64,000 nt of DNA from assembly GCA_003255065.1 (NCBI GenBank), contig QAOA01007183.1:143130-207129 (forward strand), written 5' to 3'. Under the pieces are notes generated by a model. It did not search any database and had not been told where the DNA came from. It was given only the letters and a program-made list of their open reading frames with translations. A program made the translations under genes and the position numbers. The first letter of the stretch is position 1. Every line of letters begins with the position of its first letter. This document shows, piece after piece, positions 34,489 through 45,607 of the stretch. This stretch comes from Cercis canadensis. Lineage: Eukaryota; Streptophyta; Magnoliopsida; Fabales; Fabaceae.

Positions 34489-35038
34489 ATTGGTATTAGA
34501 GCTTTGGGCTCAATATTATAGGTTTAACCACCTTAAGTTAAGATCTAAAAAGTTTATTTGTGTACGTACCATGAATAGGAAATGTATGCAAAGTCAAGAA
34601 CCTGTTTGCTTCTTCAAAGCCAGTTGATCACACATCCTAGATAGCTTATCTAAATCCTACTAAGCTAGCAAATCAAATTGGCTAGAGACTTAACTTTTTC
34701 CAATCTAGGGTTGTGGATTTCTTCGCTAGACTTGCTTCTGTGGAACAAAAGTTGGCTTTAACAGAAAAGAAATTAGTTGGAACAAAAAAAGAGTTGGCTG
34801 CAGCAAAGGAAGATTTCGCTGCAACCAAGATGGAGCTTTCTAATCTCAAGGTCTCTCACTCCTTCTCATCCTGATTCTGCGTGTCTATGAGGTCCAATCT
34901 CTATTAACACTCCGGATTTATATTTTAGCTTGCACATTCATAGTCCTCTTAGTAGTTTCTTTTGTGTGCATAGCATTATATCTAATTGTCAAATGAACAT
35001 CTTTTGTGTTTAAGGATCTTATCATATTAATTGGTGTT

Positions 35039-35485
35039 CTAAGACATTTTGCAAGATCTAGTATTTTCATCCCTTGGTCTTTTTGACAATGTCAAAGGGC
35101 AAGAAGTTATGAAAAGATGAATAAATATTATTTCTATCCCTGCTTCAATGAAACTCCTTGTGTAGGTTGCTCCCATAGTCCTTTTTGCTAATGATAAAGA
35201 ATTATCTATCTTAATATTTTCTATATACTCTGATAATCTAAGATAATCTGGATGAACTACTATTATGCTATTATTACAGGGAAAGGAAAGGCTCTCTATT
35301 AGAACATCTATTTTATTGCTTTCTAAACAAATTTTGAGAACTTGTTCAGATGTAAGCATATTTTCAGGGGTAAATCTTTCCAAGCATTTGTCATCATCAA
35401 AAAGGGTGAGATTGTTAGTTTTACGTTTTCCAATACTTATTTTGATGATAACAAATGACCTTTCTAGAGACACTATCACTAACAT
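35039..35485 (-). CDS. Uncharacterised antisense ORF inside the non-autonomous LTR element
   Basis: 148 codons on the strand opposite to the element, overlapping the first 73 bases of the 3' LTR. I do not recognise it. The protein is not obviously low-complexity; it has segments such as CLERFTPENMLTSEQVLKICLE and NSIIVVHPDYLRLSEYIE. It may be the chance reverse of gag-linker sequence: the plus strand at 35084-35115 reads TTTTTGACAATGTCAAAGGG, a motif I associate with SIRE-type copia elements. An alternative is host sequence carried in reverse. A coding role is unproven. Confidence 0.25.
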   Translation of the reverse strand: MLVIVSLERSFVIIKISIGKRKTNNLTLFDDDKCLERFTPENMLTSEQVLKICLESNKIDVLIESLSFPCNNSIIVVHPDYLRLSEYIENIKIDNSLSLAKRTMGATYTRSFIEAGIEIIFIHLFITSCPLTLSKRPRDENTRSCKMS

Positions 35486-36470
35486 TAATATGTTTGTTTA
35501 AGTGTGTTACTGGCTAATAGGTTAGTGATTATTTTGGGTCAAGAAGAAGAACAAGTTTCTACCGCAGCAAAACCTATTTGCGTACAGAAGTACAGAACTT
35601 GTTTTTCTCAGAAGATTATCTATGCTGACATGACAGTAAAATATCTGAAGATATTATTGAAGCTCGAGATTATTCAAAAATAAATGGCAATCAATCAGAG
35701 GAGTGGAGTTTAGAAGCAATCAAATCAGAAAAAGAGTTGTTGGAGAATATAAAAGGAAGTTTTTCAAAGAATGAACTATATTAGAAAAGAAATTAAGGAT
35801 GAATAAAATGATTCCTAAAATAGCACAAATTGATAGCCACGAATTGAGGAGTCTATCTACAATTCAAACGGTCATCTCCTCTGGATTCCTATAAATTGAA
35901 GACCCAAGGTCTGGAAAATCAAGAAGAGAAGCCATCAAGCAAGAACCATATTCTGTCATATAACTTGCTTCATTCTCTTCTCCCAACTCTATAACTACTT
36001 GTAATATGTCTTGTGAGAGTTGTTGTCTTTGTAGCTAAGTCGTTTGGGATTATTGTAACAAATTTCCTAAGAGAAATATGAGTTGTGACCTCTGCTTTCT
36101 TTGTCAGAGGGAGAGTTTCTAATGAGCTCTTGAGAAACTAGAGACAGTTGCTAATGAGCTCTAGTAAAACCAATTTGAGTGAGTTTTTGGTTAGCTCATA
36201 GGAAACCAGTGATTGTAGAAACTTGGAGAATTTTGGACAAATAACCTTGTTGTTAGTGGAGTCTCTGCCTTGGGAGAGTCGACGTAGGCAGTGTTTGGCC
36301 GAACCTCTATAAAAATTCTGGGCTTAATCTCTTCATTCTCCCTCAACTATATGGGTCATAAACTAGTTTTATGATTAGTTAACTGGTTATGACTTAAATT
36401 TGCTAAAATTCTGATTATGCATGGTTTTGAGCTGATTTTATCTTGATCAAATATTCTATCTGCACTCTCA
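35413..36470 (+). repeat. 3' LTR of the non-autonomous element
   Basis: 1,058 bases from TGTTAGTTTT to ...CTGCACTCTCA, then ACTAT. Parallel to the 5' LTR throughout with frequent single-base changes. Confidence 0.9.
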
Positions 36471-36475
36471 ACTAT

Positions 36476-37496
36476 TAGCCCCAATTACAATGCAGAGCAT
36501 TCCAAGGAAAGTAATTTTCATGTTAAATTTGAGTTGTGTATACCAATTTTTTTTCCATAGATGTAGTTTCAGATGACATCTTTTAGGTGTGTGTGTTGTG
36601 TGTGTGGGGGGAACTATGAGAAAATAACTCAATCATCTATGGCTCAAGTGATGTGTCCAATTAACTTGAAATTTTGAACAATTGTGGTATAAAACGTTAT
36701 CTGGAAGTTATCAATTGTTTCCTTTTGGATCTATAGACTTTTGTTACTTACAAAGAATGTAAATGAGCGTAGATATAGAAGTTAAAATGAAACTGGGAAT
36801 ATCTGTTTACTAATTTTCTTCTTCAAAAATAGATGTCCCTCAAATTGAAACCAGAGTAAAATGGCACCAGAAAATAAAATAAAAGGCAAATATATATTTT
36901 ATTATTTTAAAAAAGAAAGCTTCATGCTCAAATGTTGGCCAGATCATCAAATCTGAATACCCGATTGATAAGTTGAATTTGATTCCTTTACTTTGAAAAC
37001 TAAGGATACTTTGTTATCAAAATTGGAAAGTATGATTATTTTAGTTAATTTATAGAGACATAAAATGTATTTAAGCCTAGAATTTTTCAAACTTTGTAAA
37101 ATAATTAAGCAGATAAAAATAGGAGAACAAAAGCAAGAGAACTCGGCCAATTGAAGTGCCAAACATATATTAATTTTATTGGCTTTCTCTATTACATATA
37201 AAGTCCCAAAATCACTTTTGCCAAGCAAGATGAAACTTCAAAATCTAGATATATACTCACTTCCACAACACATTAAAGAAGTGTCTTCACTATAACATAA
37301 AAGGCAGATAAAGTTTATTTATTTTAGGGTGCTCCTTGCTCAGATAATAATACAGAGAGAAACACAAAATCCAATTGGAAAATATTGGCAGTTTTTACAT
37401 CTGACCTAATGAGGTTCATTGTTTGCTCCAAAATATATGTGGCAAGCAGAAGATTAACCATTTCTAGATTAAGAAAGAAAATCTTTACTTCTTCTA
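36476..37496. other. Intergenic DNA downstream of the CAD-like pseudogene
   Basis: No gene is recognised. A short TG/GT run lies at 36588-36612. The minus-strand ORF at 37228-36947 has no recognisable domain. Confidence 0.5.
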
Positions 37497-38915
37497 CTAT
37501 TCTTTTAGGGAGTTTTCAATATCTATCACAAACGAATACTTCACATCTCTGTTCATTAACCTCTCAAGAGCTTCATTTGCATACTGGATTGGAACCGCTT
37601 CTATATTTAGGTAAATTTTGCTTGTGGCACAAAAGTCAATCATCTACTCTATCTGCTTTGAACCACCTGTAACGCTTCCAGAGACGGTTTTTGCACCTGT
37701 CAAAGAGTTTATGCATTAATTCTTCTGCTTCTGAGTTTTAACTACTATTTAGGTTAAAATATGACAAGAATGAAACTATTGGTTAATTCCTACCAACTTT
37801 TTTTATATTTTTAGAGGGTAATATACCAATATTTAGGCTTGCAGGACTGAATTTGACTTCACTTGGAAACCCTACTAGGACTAGAACATCAAATGTCTTC
37901 AACAGTGACATGTAAGCATCAAATGGATGATCACTGGACGCTGTGTCAACTATAAAGTCCAAAGGCTTAGCCGATGCCTGCATAGGAATCACCATAAATT
38001 TTGCCAAAAAGATGCATAAATTATCAATCTCTGTAATAAGTGGTCGGAGGAAAATGTTATTTGGTAGAGAAAAAATGCTTATGGTTACCTTCATCTGCTC
38101 TTGGTCGGATGAAACAAAAAAAATTTCTGCACCAAGTACACTCAAGGCCTTCTCTTTCTTGGATATGATGATGCTGATAACTTTTACATTCAACCCAAAA
38201 CCTTCCCAAATTTCACTGCCTTTTGACCGAGGCCACCAAGGCCAATCACTCCAAGGGACTTTCCAGGTTGATTCATCTTGTGGCGCGTCTGGGACCATAA
38301 ACAGTGATTCCAGTACAAAGCAAAGGAGCTGAGAATGGATAGTCTTTCTGTATCTTGAAGTAATACCTGTAGATCCAAGACTAAATATGATACAACTGGC
38401 ACCTAAGAGCATGGAGACTCTGACACAATATAGACATGGATACGCTTTGAACAGTAATGACACGGCTCGGACATGGCATTTTGCGTTGTGTCCCATCTCG
38501 ATGTCCACGCTTCCTAGACTGGCACAAGGAGGGCAATTAATTGACATGAATTCAAATAAGGAATTCTCACAACATCCTCAAATATCTATAAAGCATACGG
38601 TAAATTGAAGAAAGAATAGAACAAAATCCATAATAGTTCATACATAATTAGCATCCAATGAGTTCACCTTTCATGGACCACTATGTAACTGGAATATCCA
38701 CCCTTTGTAACTGCACCATCAACATCAACACCATTAAAACGCTGGACATTGGAAACAATCTTAGCACAAAGATTTTCTACTCCATCATTACAGTACTCGC
38801 AATTCCTGCATGAGTTGACACGATACCCCACTCCAACATGGTCGCCAACATTGAAACGCTGGACATTGGAAACAATCTTTTCCACAATCCCAGCAATCTC
38901 ATGTCTGATATTCAA
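37497..38915 (-). pseudogene. Cinnamyl-alcohol-dehydrogenase-like (zinc MDR) pseudogene, 3' two thirds
   Basis: Exon pieces on the minus strand: 38907-38665 with [28 protein letters not shown] (structural zinc loop) and [13 protein letters not shown], ending in a GT donor. About 38350-38089 carries [17 protein letters not shown] (NADP-binding loop) and SSDQEQMK. 37977-about 37813 carries LDFIVDTAS and [15 protein letters not shown]. 37700-37497 carries [22 protein letters not shown] and [12 protein letters not shown], then a TAG stop. Introns at 38088-37978 and about 37812-37701 keep GT/AG. Damage: a frameshift after FGKVLG (about 38190), a TAG within the last exon, Gly to Arg/His change before HEIAG, loss of the exon linking VVHER to the NADP loop, and no 5' exons. 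Intact relatives reduce cinnamaldehydes for lignin or make related alcohols. Confidence 0.88.
38733..38876 (-). repeat. Internal ~30-bp duplicated tract in the CAD-like pseudogene
   Basis: AAACGCTGGACATTGGAAAC + AATCTT occurs at about 38738-38763 and 38850-38875. It makes IVSNVQRFN appear twice, the second time in place of the usual residues between the zinc loop and FNGVD. Probably a short templated repair or conversion event. Confidence 0.7.
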
Positions 38916-39384
38916 GAAACGACAGATAGATTAATATGAGTAAATACAATAACCAGCAGTACGGATCCACAAGGGGCCAGGGGTACTCTCTCATGTTTCA
39001 AATTTTTTACCAAATTCCTAAGAGAAATGTTTGAGAGTTTCCTATTTTAATAGTTTGTTCCCATTAAATTATTTCTGAATTCGTTATATACTACAAGAAA
39101 AAGACAGTTTTCCAACATTGCAATTTTTTTTACACAAAACACACCGTTTGAATCTAGGAGAATTTGCTCTTCATTCTTTACCCTTTCCCTTTCATTTTCT
39201 CCCTTACCCAGCAAGTGCCCCATTCCTCCTTCCTTCTTGCAGTGTCAATTGCGGCATGCTTGTCTTCGTTGGTGGCAACCTCCATCTTTCCGGTGAACAA
39301 CACGCCTTTAAGTTCAGCCAGGTATCTCTATCTCTTTCTCCTTCTCTTTTCTTTTCAAATTCCAATTAGATCCCCTTAAATCCT

Positions 39385-39735
39385 ATGGTTTGGAAGAGCC
39401 CCAATGTGAAAAACCCTCAGAATTTTCCTTCAACTGCTACTAGAGGAACTAGGTCTGTCTCAAAACGGGTTAATCCAACTCCTAATCAGGAAATCTGCAA
39501 CTATTGGCTTCTGGGCAAGTGTAGTTACGGCAATGGATGTAGAAAGTTGCATTCTTGGTTCACTGGAAAAGGGTTTTCAATGTTGGGGAAACTTGAAGGC
39601 CACAAGAAGCCAATCACAGGAATTTCCTTTCCTGTGGGTAACGACAAGCTCTATTCTGCAAGTTCAGATGGCAGCATGCGAATTTGGGATTGCAATTCTG
39701 CCCAATGTGTCAAAGAATTCAAAGCTAGAGCATAA
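39385..39735 (+). pseudogene. ZFWD fragment (CCCH zinc finger + WD40 start) captured in the CACTA element
   Basis: A 116-codon ORF. After a Ser/Thr/Asn-rich head comes one CCCH finger, CNYWLLGKCSYGNGCRKLH (C-x7-C-x5-C-x3-H), then LEGHKKPITGISFP and KLYSASSDGSMRIWD, the first WD40 repeat. This domain order is that of the plant ZFWD family (CCCH finger followed by WD40 repeats). Only the first blade is present; the ORF ends nine residues after AQCVKEF in unrelated sequence, so a full propeller cannot form. Probably copied from the 5' exon of a host gene. Whether the fragment is transcribed is unknown. Confidence 0.82.
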
Positions 39736-40744
39736 AATTCTTCCCGTTTACTTGCTCCCCTTATTGTGTTTCTCATTCCTTGTAAAATAATTCCCTTGAT
39801 GAGGGTGAGTATAGTTAGAGCCCATGATGCTGCTCTATTGGCTTTGATGTATTCTTTTTAGATTTTTATGTAGCTGCTTTTGTCATTCTTCTGCAAGATA
39901 GATACTGTATGTCTGTTTATGTGCTGTACTCCAATATGTGTCTAAAACACATGTGGGATTGTTGTTTCATGATTAGTGTGATCTTGTGGCTTTTGAAATG
40001 TTTGTGGTTTTGTTCTTTATCCTTGATGTTTGTTTCTGGTTTAAATTTTAAAAAAATCTTAACCTAAATTTACTGATGAATGCTATTTGGGTGTGCTATT
40101 CTATGTTGTTTTAAAATTTTAAAAATGCTATTTAGGTTTTTTAATAAAACGCTTTAGTAATATCAGGACATTTATGCTGTTAGGTTTTTTGTTCCATTTT
40201 TTGTTTCTGCTCTGCAAGATCAAGGTGCATTTTCATTATTTACCATAATTTCCGTACTGGTTTCTCCTCCATAGATTTTTTGGGTGTAAGGGTAATTTCT
40301 TACAAATCTGTTAGTATTACAGCTCTGTGATGTTGATACTGATTTCAATAGCAAGGAGGTAGCAACTGTGATAATAGGGTACATTTAATTTACTTTCATC
40401 AGTCTTAACTTTACACTTTTTTATCCTCAGTTGATATTAGCTTAGACTAATCTTCCAAGTTAGTTTTTCGTTTCTTTGTTTAAAAAGTAATGCTTGATAG
40501 GAGCACATTCATAGGAAGTTTTGGAGTTATTGATGTTAGTAGAATAGTCTTTCTTCCTCACTGTAAGACCTCTTTAGACTCTTTGGGCATTTGGCACCTA
40601 AATTAGTTTTCCCTACTAGAGAATCTCAAATTTTCTTCTTCATTTTCTCTTTATATTTCTCTTCATTTGGCAGTTATGGATTTCCCATTGTCTTTGCTTT
40701 ATTAATTTCATTTGACAGCTGCAAGAGCAAACTCTGTTTTCCTA

Positions 40745-40802
40745 TGTTTGCAGGTATCAGCTCCTACAGATACATCTTCAAAAGCAAGACCAAGGAAAAA
40801 GG
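40745..40802 (+). other. Exon-like piece in the CACTA element
   Basis: TTTGCAG|GTATCAGCTCC begins an open stretch reading VSAPTDTSSKARPRKK after a good acceptor site. Too short to identify. Its context, between captured fragments, suggests it too is a copied exon. Confidence 0.3.
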
Positions 40803-41239
40803 CAAGTTCTGAAAGTTGCATTTATTTTTCACTTTGCATGTTAAGTTTTCTGCTACGGAATGTTAAATAGTTGTAATCCTATACTGGTTTTCATCTTTGA
40901 AGTAACTTAAAGAGATCATCTTCCACAAGGTCATTAATGTTTGAAGGATCAGCTTCAGTTTTTTAATCAGTGTAGGTGTCAATTTGGCTGACCTTGACTT
41001 CGCTTTAGCAAGAAGAAGAAGTAAATAATAAGAAAAACAAATTAATCTTAAATTATATGTAGTTCACTTTTCTTTTGTTGAGCAAGAGAAACCTGACCCC
41101 ATATGGCTTAAACAGTGAACTTGTAGTAAAAAAAACCATTAATTTCTCCAATACTTCAGACCCAGTTCAATTACAAATTAAAGCAAAACTTCAAGAGTAG
41201 AACTAAATTGAGCTATAAAAAGAAGAATCTGTGATGACT

Positions 41240-41570
41240 GTTTCACTTCCATATTTGGAAGGATGCCATGCATTTACCTGTGGACATGCTTCTCGTGTTG
41301 GAAAAACTAATGATTCTGCGGATGAATTCCTTGGTTTTGAACCAGTTGACAGAGCCACTGTGGTAGCTTTCTCAGATATAGCACTCTTTAGAGCACTATC
41401 TGCTGGTTCTTCTACAATCTGTATGGAATAACAAAAAAAAGATGAAGAATTTGTAGCTTATTTAATGTTGCAAGTTCAGAATCACTATATATTTTCATCA
41501 TAGGTTCCATAGCAATATCTACTGGTTCACTTGTTGATTGTTGCTCATCCACCAACTCCTATATGCCATA
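41240..41570 (-). pseudogene. Unidentified minus-strand exon pair in the CACTA element
   Basis: Two open stretches on the minus strand, [19 protein letters not shown] (about 41568-41508) and IVEEPADSALKSAISEK onward to CPQ (about 41418-41275), are separated by sequence with CAG at the acceptor and followed by CAG|GTAAAT. The composition (Glu, Ser, Pro, Ala) and similar EPVD/EEPAD motifs suggest one protein. I do not recognise it. It runs opposite to the ZFWD and P4-ATPase fragments. Confidence 0.35.
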
Positions 41571-41574
41571 CTGT

Positions 41575-43241
41575 ACTTTCTGAGGGCTGAGTCCCCTGAG
41601 AAGATCAGATATCAAGCTCCATCACCTGATGAGGTTGCTTTGGTTGTTGCTGCAAAGAACTTTGGTTTCTTCTTCTACAGGTTCAAACTTCTTGACTTTC
41701 TTCGCTTTCTGCTTAACAATTTTGTCATCTTGCCTACTGCTTGGCAGATTTCTCCCATGTTACTTTATGGGTATATATCTTTTGCATGCTTCTCTTTAGA
41801 TTTTAGACCTGGCTGAGTCTAGGTTGCACACAAATCAATTCAAACTTTTGATAGGTTATAAATACTACTAATAATGGACATTATCATTTTCTATTTCCGC
41901 CTTTTATTAGAGATAAATAACTGTAAGTGGTATGAGATTGATTGACTGGTAATGAAAGAAAAATAAACACTTAGTTGGGCTTTGCATATGCATGAGAACA
42001 GGTTTATGTCTACTAAAGTATATGTTAGGAAGCATAGGCATTCTAGTGTATTATATAGAATATTAAAGAACGTCACATATAAGAGCTGGATAGCTTGCAA
42101 ATGAGCTTTTCTTAATCTTGAGCTTCTTGGTTACACAAGGGAAGTCAGTATTTGAGGGTATCTTTTGAGCTTTTATTATATTTCACATTTGGATTTGTCT
42201 TTGTTTTGATGGATATATTATTCTTTTTTGCATTTCTTCCTTCCTGATTTAAAAAATCCAGGATTAAATCTGTGTGATGCTAATTAATAATATTATTTTG
42301 TCCGACGCACACCTACCATGATATATGTTCGAGAATCTCATGTTGAGAAGATGGGTAACATTCAAGATGCATCTTATGAGATTTTGAATGTGCTTGAGTT
42401 CAACAGGTAGCCTATAGGAAGCAACTAGGGAGCATTGCTAATGTATGCTTGAAGTGTTCTTGGCCTTTAATTTACTTGTGTAAGTGGCTAGTTAGTTGAA
42501 GTTTCTGCAAACTCTTAACATAATTTGCATGAAATGTTGAAATATAACTGCATTTGAATTGGAATAACTTCAATTTCTGCAGAATGTTGCCTTAATTTTC
42601 TGTCATTAATTTGTTGACAATGAGTGGTCGAAGCTTCTGGAACCAGCTCCCTATAATATTAGCTGTTCCACACTTTTTATATCATGTCTTACTGATGTAG
42701 GGCAGTTCATGTCATTGTGTATTATAGTTATCCACAATCGGATTATGAGGGTTAATAAGATTTTGACAACAGAAGAGATTTCCTTAACAACTTTGATGGG
42801 CTTGGGAGTTGAAAGTAGGGAATACAGATGGCAGAAATTATTATGCATCCTGATCTTTTTATGCCCAAGAAATGTAGTTATTACTCATTTTATCTCATGT
42901 TCCCACTGTCTAACTACAGCATGCAATTTAATAAACAATGAGATGAAGCAATTTGTCATCAGTTCAGAAACTGATGCCATTAGAGAAGTNTTGACAACAG
43001 AAGAGATTTCCTTAACAACTTTGATGGGCTTGGGAGTTGAAAGTAGGGAATACAGATGGCAGAAATTATTATGCATCCTGATCTTTTTATGCCCAAGAAA
43101 TGTAGTTATTACTCATTTTATCTCATGTTCCCACTGTCTAACTGCAGCATGCAATTTAATAAACAATGAGATGAAGCAATTTGTCATCAGTTCAGAAACT
43201 GATGCCATTAGAGAAGTTGAGGAGAGGGTAAATGGCATTTC
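41575..43241 (+). pseudogene. P4-ATPase (phospholipid flippase, ALA-type) exon fragments captured in the CACTA element
   Basis: Piece 1 (about 41588-41680): [27 protein letters not shown], ending at CTACAG|GTTCAA. Piece 2 (about 42305-42407): [29 protein letters not shown], ending AACAG|GTAGCC. Pieces 1 and 2 are consecutive exons of the nucleotide-binding domain. Piece 3 (about 43145-43236): [19 protein letters not shown] + AIREVEER, preceded by CTGCAG, from further along the P domain. Introns are present, so capture was from genomic DNA. The DKTGT phosphorylation motif and all membrane segments are missing, so no flippase activity is possible. Piece 3's left part is duplicated at N42990. 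Confidence 0.82.
42763..43217. repeat. Duplicated 227-bp segment around N42990 (assembly overlap)
   Basis: 42763-42989 and 42991-43217 are identical except for one base (ACTACAGC/ACTGCAGC). It makes an artificial 178-codon ORF containing the N. Confidence 0.92.
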
Positions 43242-43950
43242 TTAGCTTTTATGTATGAGTGATTTGAAGTTGTTTTATGATTTTTAAGTATTTTTTTATG
43301 GAATATGGAATTACATATGCTATTGATCAATTTATGCATTTTTTGAACATGAAAAGATTACTTCTTTTTTCAATTATATGCTCTTGAATTCTTTCTAATA
43401 TTTTCATCTGAATGTTTTTGTAGGTTGGAGAAAAATGAGCTACAAGGCATTCATACCTTTAAAGATATATTGCACATCTAGTTTGGTTGAATATGTTAAA
43501 GACTAGTTATGTAGAGGATAAATTTGGTGTAATTATTTGAGATTTAAATTTTTGTACTCAATACATTGTTCACTTATAGGAATTATTTAATGAAATAGAT
43601 ATTTAAGTTATAAAAGTTATTTAATGAAAAGAATATTTGTGAATGATATATTTTAATTTTTAAGAAATATTATTTAAAAATTTAATAATTAAAAAAAAAA
43701 CTTTGGAAATTTCAACGAAAATTTTATTCCATTGGAATTTCAAAAAATAAAAAATAATTTTTGAAATTTTTTTAAAAAATAAAAAAAAATTTTTGAAATA
43801 TATTAAAAATTTCAATGGTAAAATTTTGTTGAAATTTTTTTAAAAAAATAAATTCTAACGGTGAAATTCTGTTAGAATTACTGTTCTCTTGGAATTCAAA
43901 ATTCTAACAGAAAAATTTTCTTAGAATCCAATAATTTTCTTGTAGTGATA

Positions 43951-45598
43951 GCCATATTTCTAAATCAGCCCACGTACCCAGGCACCACATGATAATTTGA
44001 GTTGTTATGTTTATTCCTTGCCTAAATGACATCAGCATAGCAAATTCCACAGTTAGTAATTTTTACATACAGATCATCATTCCCAAGAGCCTAGAAAAAT
44101 AATCATTATCATTTGATCAAAAATCAAAATTCTGAACAGTTCAGCAGAATCAAGTGTGAACAAATTGTGATACAACCAGAGAAATGATATTTCCACAAAC
44201 CTTTTGTACACTACTATACAAAACTATTTTCTTCTTTTTGGTTTCTGAATTGTTTTTTTATGTCACTTTAGTTCTAAAATAATCATTCATCCCATCAAAT
44301 CAGTTCTCTATAAGTACTAAAAGCATCACTTAAATAATTGATTTAGCATGTGGAGTAATAATTCGAGGATTAAAATGACACTTAAAATAAATTAAGGATA
44401 AAAGTGACATTTGAAAAATAATTTAATGATAAATAAGATATTTAACTCAAAAAAAAAAAAGCTTTATTGGAACTATTTGAATTTAGATTTTACCAGCTGA
44501 ACAATTGGCGTAAGAAAAAAAATTATCATGACAAGAAAGTGCTACTAAAACTAAAGTTCAGGAATTTGGAGAGAAAATTAAAAAGAGTTATATCCATTCT
44601 ACAAAGTGAAATAACTGATAAGATATACATGCCTGAGACTGAATTTGTAAGGTGATAGAACCTCAGATGGATCTCTTGCTCCCATACTAGGCAATCTTCT
44701 TTGGCACTTTGGGAACTCATTATTTTCTTCTATATCATAAAGGAATCAAACATCAGTTCTATGAAACAAATATATATATATGCAAGTTACCCATAAATTT
44801 TCAGGCCATTATCCACTTTAATTTCTAATAAATGAAAAAAAAAATTGGGAATGATTAAAGGAATTCTTGACACAGGCAAAGAGCAACACCAGAAAAAGAA
44901 CTCAGAAAATCCAAATGGCCAAACCTGAAATCGGAGGAATGAAAATATTTGGGGAATTCATTGATATCAGTCTGAACTAGCAAATTTTCATGTGAACCAA
45001 CTAGATTTTGATGAGTATTTAAGAACGTCCAAGCCAAGAGATTTGAACCTGGTTCCCTTTCTACAAGTACTATGCCAAAGCTTCAGTTGTTCTATTATGT
45101 AATAATTATATATATAAACTAATTATTATTTTTTTAAATATAAATTAATACTAAAAATGCTTTCAAAACTCACTTTTCCTTTTTGCCCTGCATTGCACTT
45201 CCTTGTAACCGAAAAAAAATTATTTGTTTGATCATCAAATAAACTATTTTAATATTCCGTCAAAAAAATTGTACATATATACTTACCATATATAATGCAA
45301 GAAAAAAAAAAAGCATATTTAAAAATTCAAATCGGCAAAGGTTGAATTCCTTAGTGACTTATCCAGTATTTAGATAATTGGTGAATACTTTATTCTAGGA
45401 GGAAAAGGTTGCTTGTTAGGCATCTTTTCTAATGAAATTAAAATGTAGATGTATCATTGATATAACATTATATTCTTCGATTTTGCTAATGTAGGCATCT
45501 TTTCTATTTTTCATTAAGTTCATTCTTTGCTAAAAGAAATACATCATGGTCATGGAAAATTTTCGTTTTCTCTTTATCTGCGTGTATCTATAATTACT
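43951..45598. other. Intergenic DNA
   Basis: AT-rich with several A-runs. No ORF with a recognisable domain; the 60-64 codon ORFs at 44467 and 44526 are low-complexity Lys/Leu or their reverse. Confidence 0.5.
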
Positions 45599-45607
45599 TT
45601 GTTTCTT

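Larger units (their letters stand above)
33429..36470 (+). mobile_element. Complete non-autonomous LTR retrotransposon (3.04 kb)
   Basis: Two direct repeats of about 1,060 bases, both starting TGTTAGTT and ending ...CTCTCA, enclose 924 bases. ACTAT flanks the element on both sides (33424-33428, 36471-36475). After the 5' LTR comes TGGTATTAGAGC (34491), the copia-type initiator-Met tRNA site with one change, and before the 3' LTR a purine tract AAAAAGGGTGAGAT. The internal region has a short gag-like coiled coil (about 34725-34860, heptads with VEQKLALTEKKL and KKELAAAKEDF) but no protease, integrase or RT, so it must have depended on another element. Sampled LTR identity is about 90%, much older than the copia element at 21390. 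Confidence 0.9.
39089..43947. mobile_element. Non-autonomous CACTA transposon with captured host gene fragments
   Basis: The right end, on the minus strand, is CACTACAAGAAAA (43947-43935) and the left end is TACTACAAGAAAAA (39089 on), with the first C changed to T. ATA lies directly outside both ends (39086-39088, 43948-43950), the 3-base target duplication expected for CACTA. The right subterminal 300 bases hold repeated AATTTC/GAAATT and TTCTAAC/GTTAGAA motifs in both orientations. No TNPA/TNPD transposase is present. Inside are a ZFWD first-exon fragment, at least three P4-ATPase exons with splice sites, and other exon-like pieces. The true length is about 4.63 kb once the duplication at N42990 is removed. 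Confidence 0.85.

Noticed and set aside
42709..43245. 178-codon plus-strand ORF containing an N
   Set aside because: Artificial: two copies of the same 227 bases fused at N42990; only the last 30 codons are a real captured exon.
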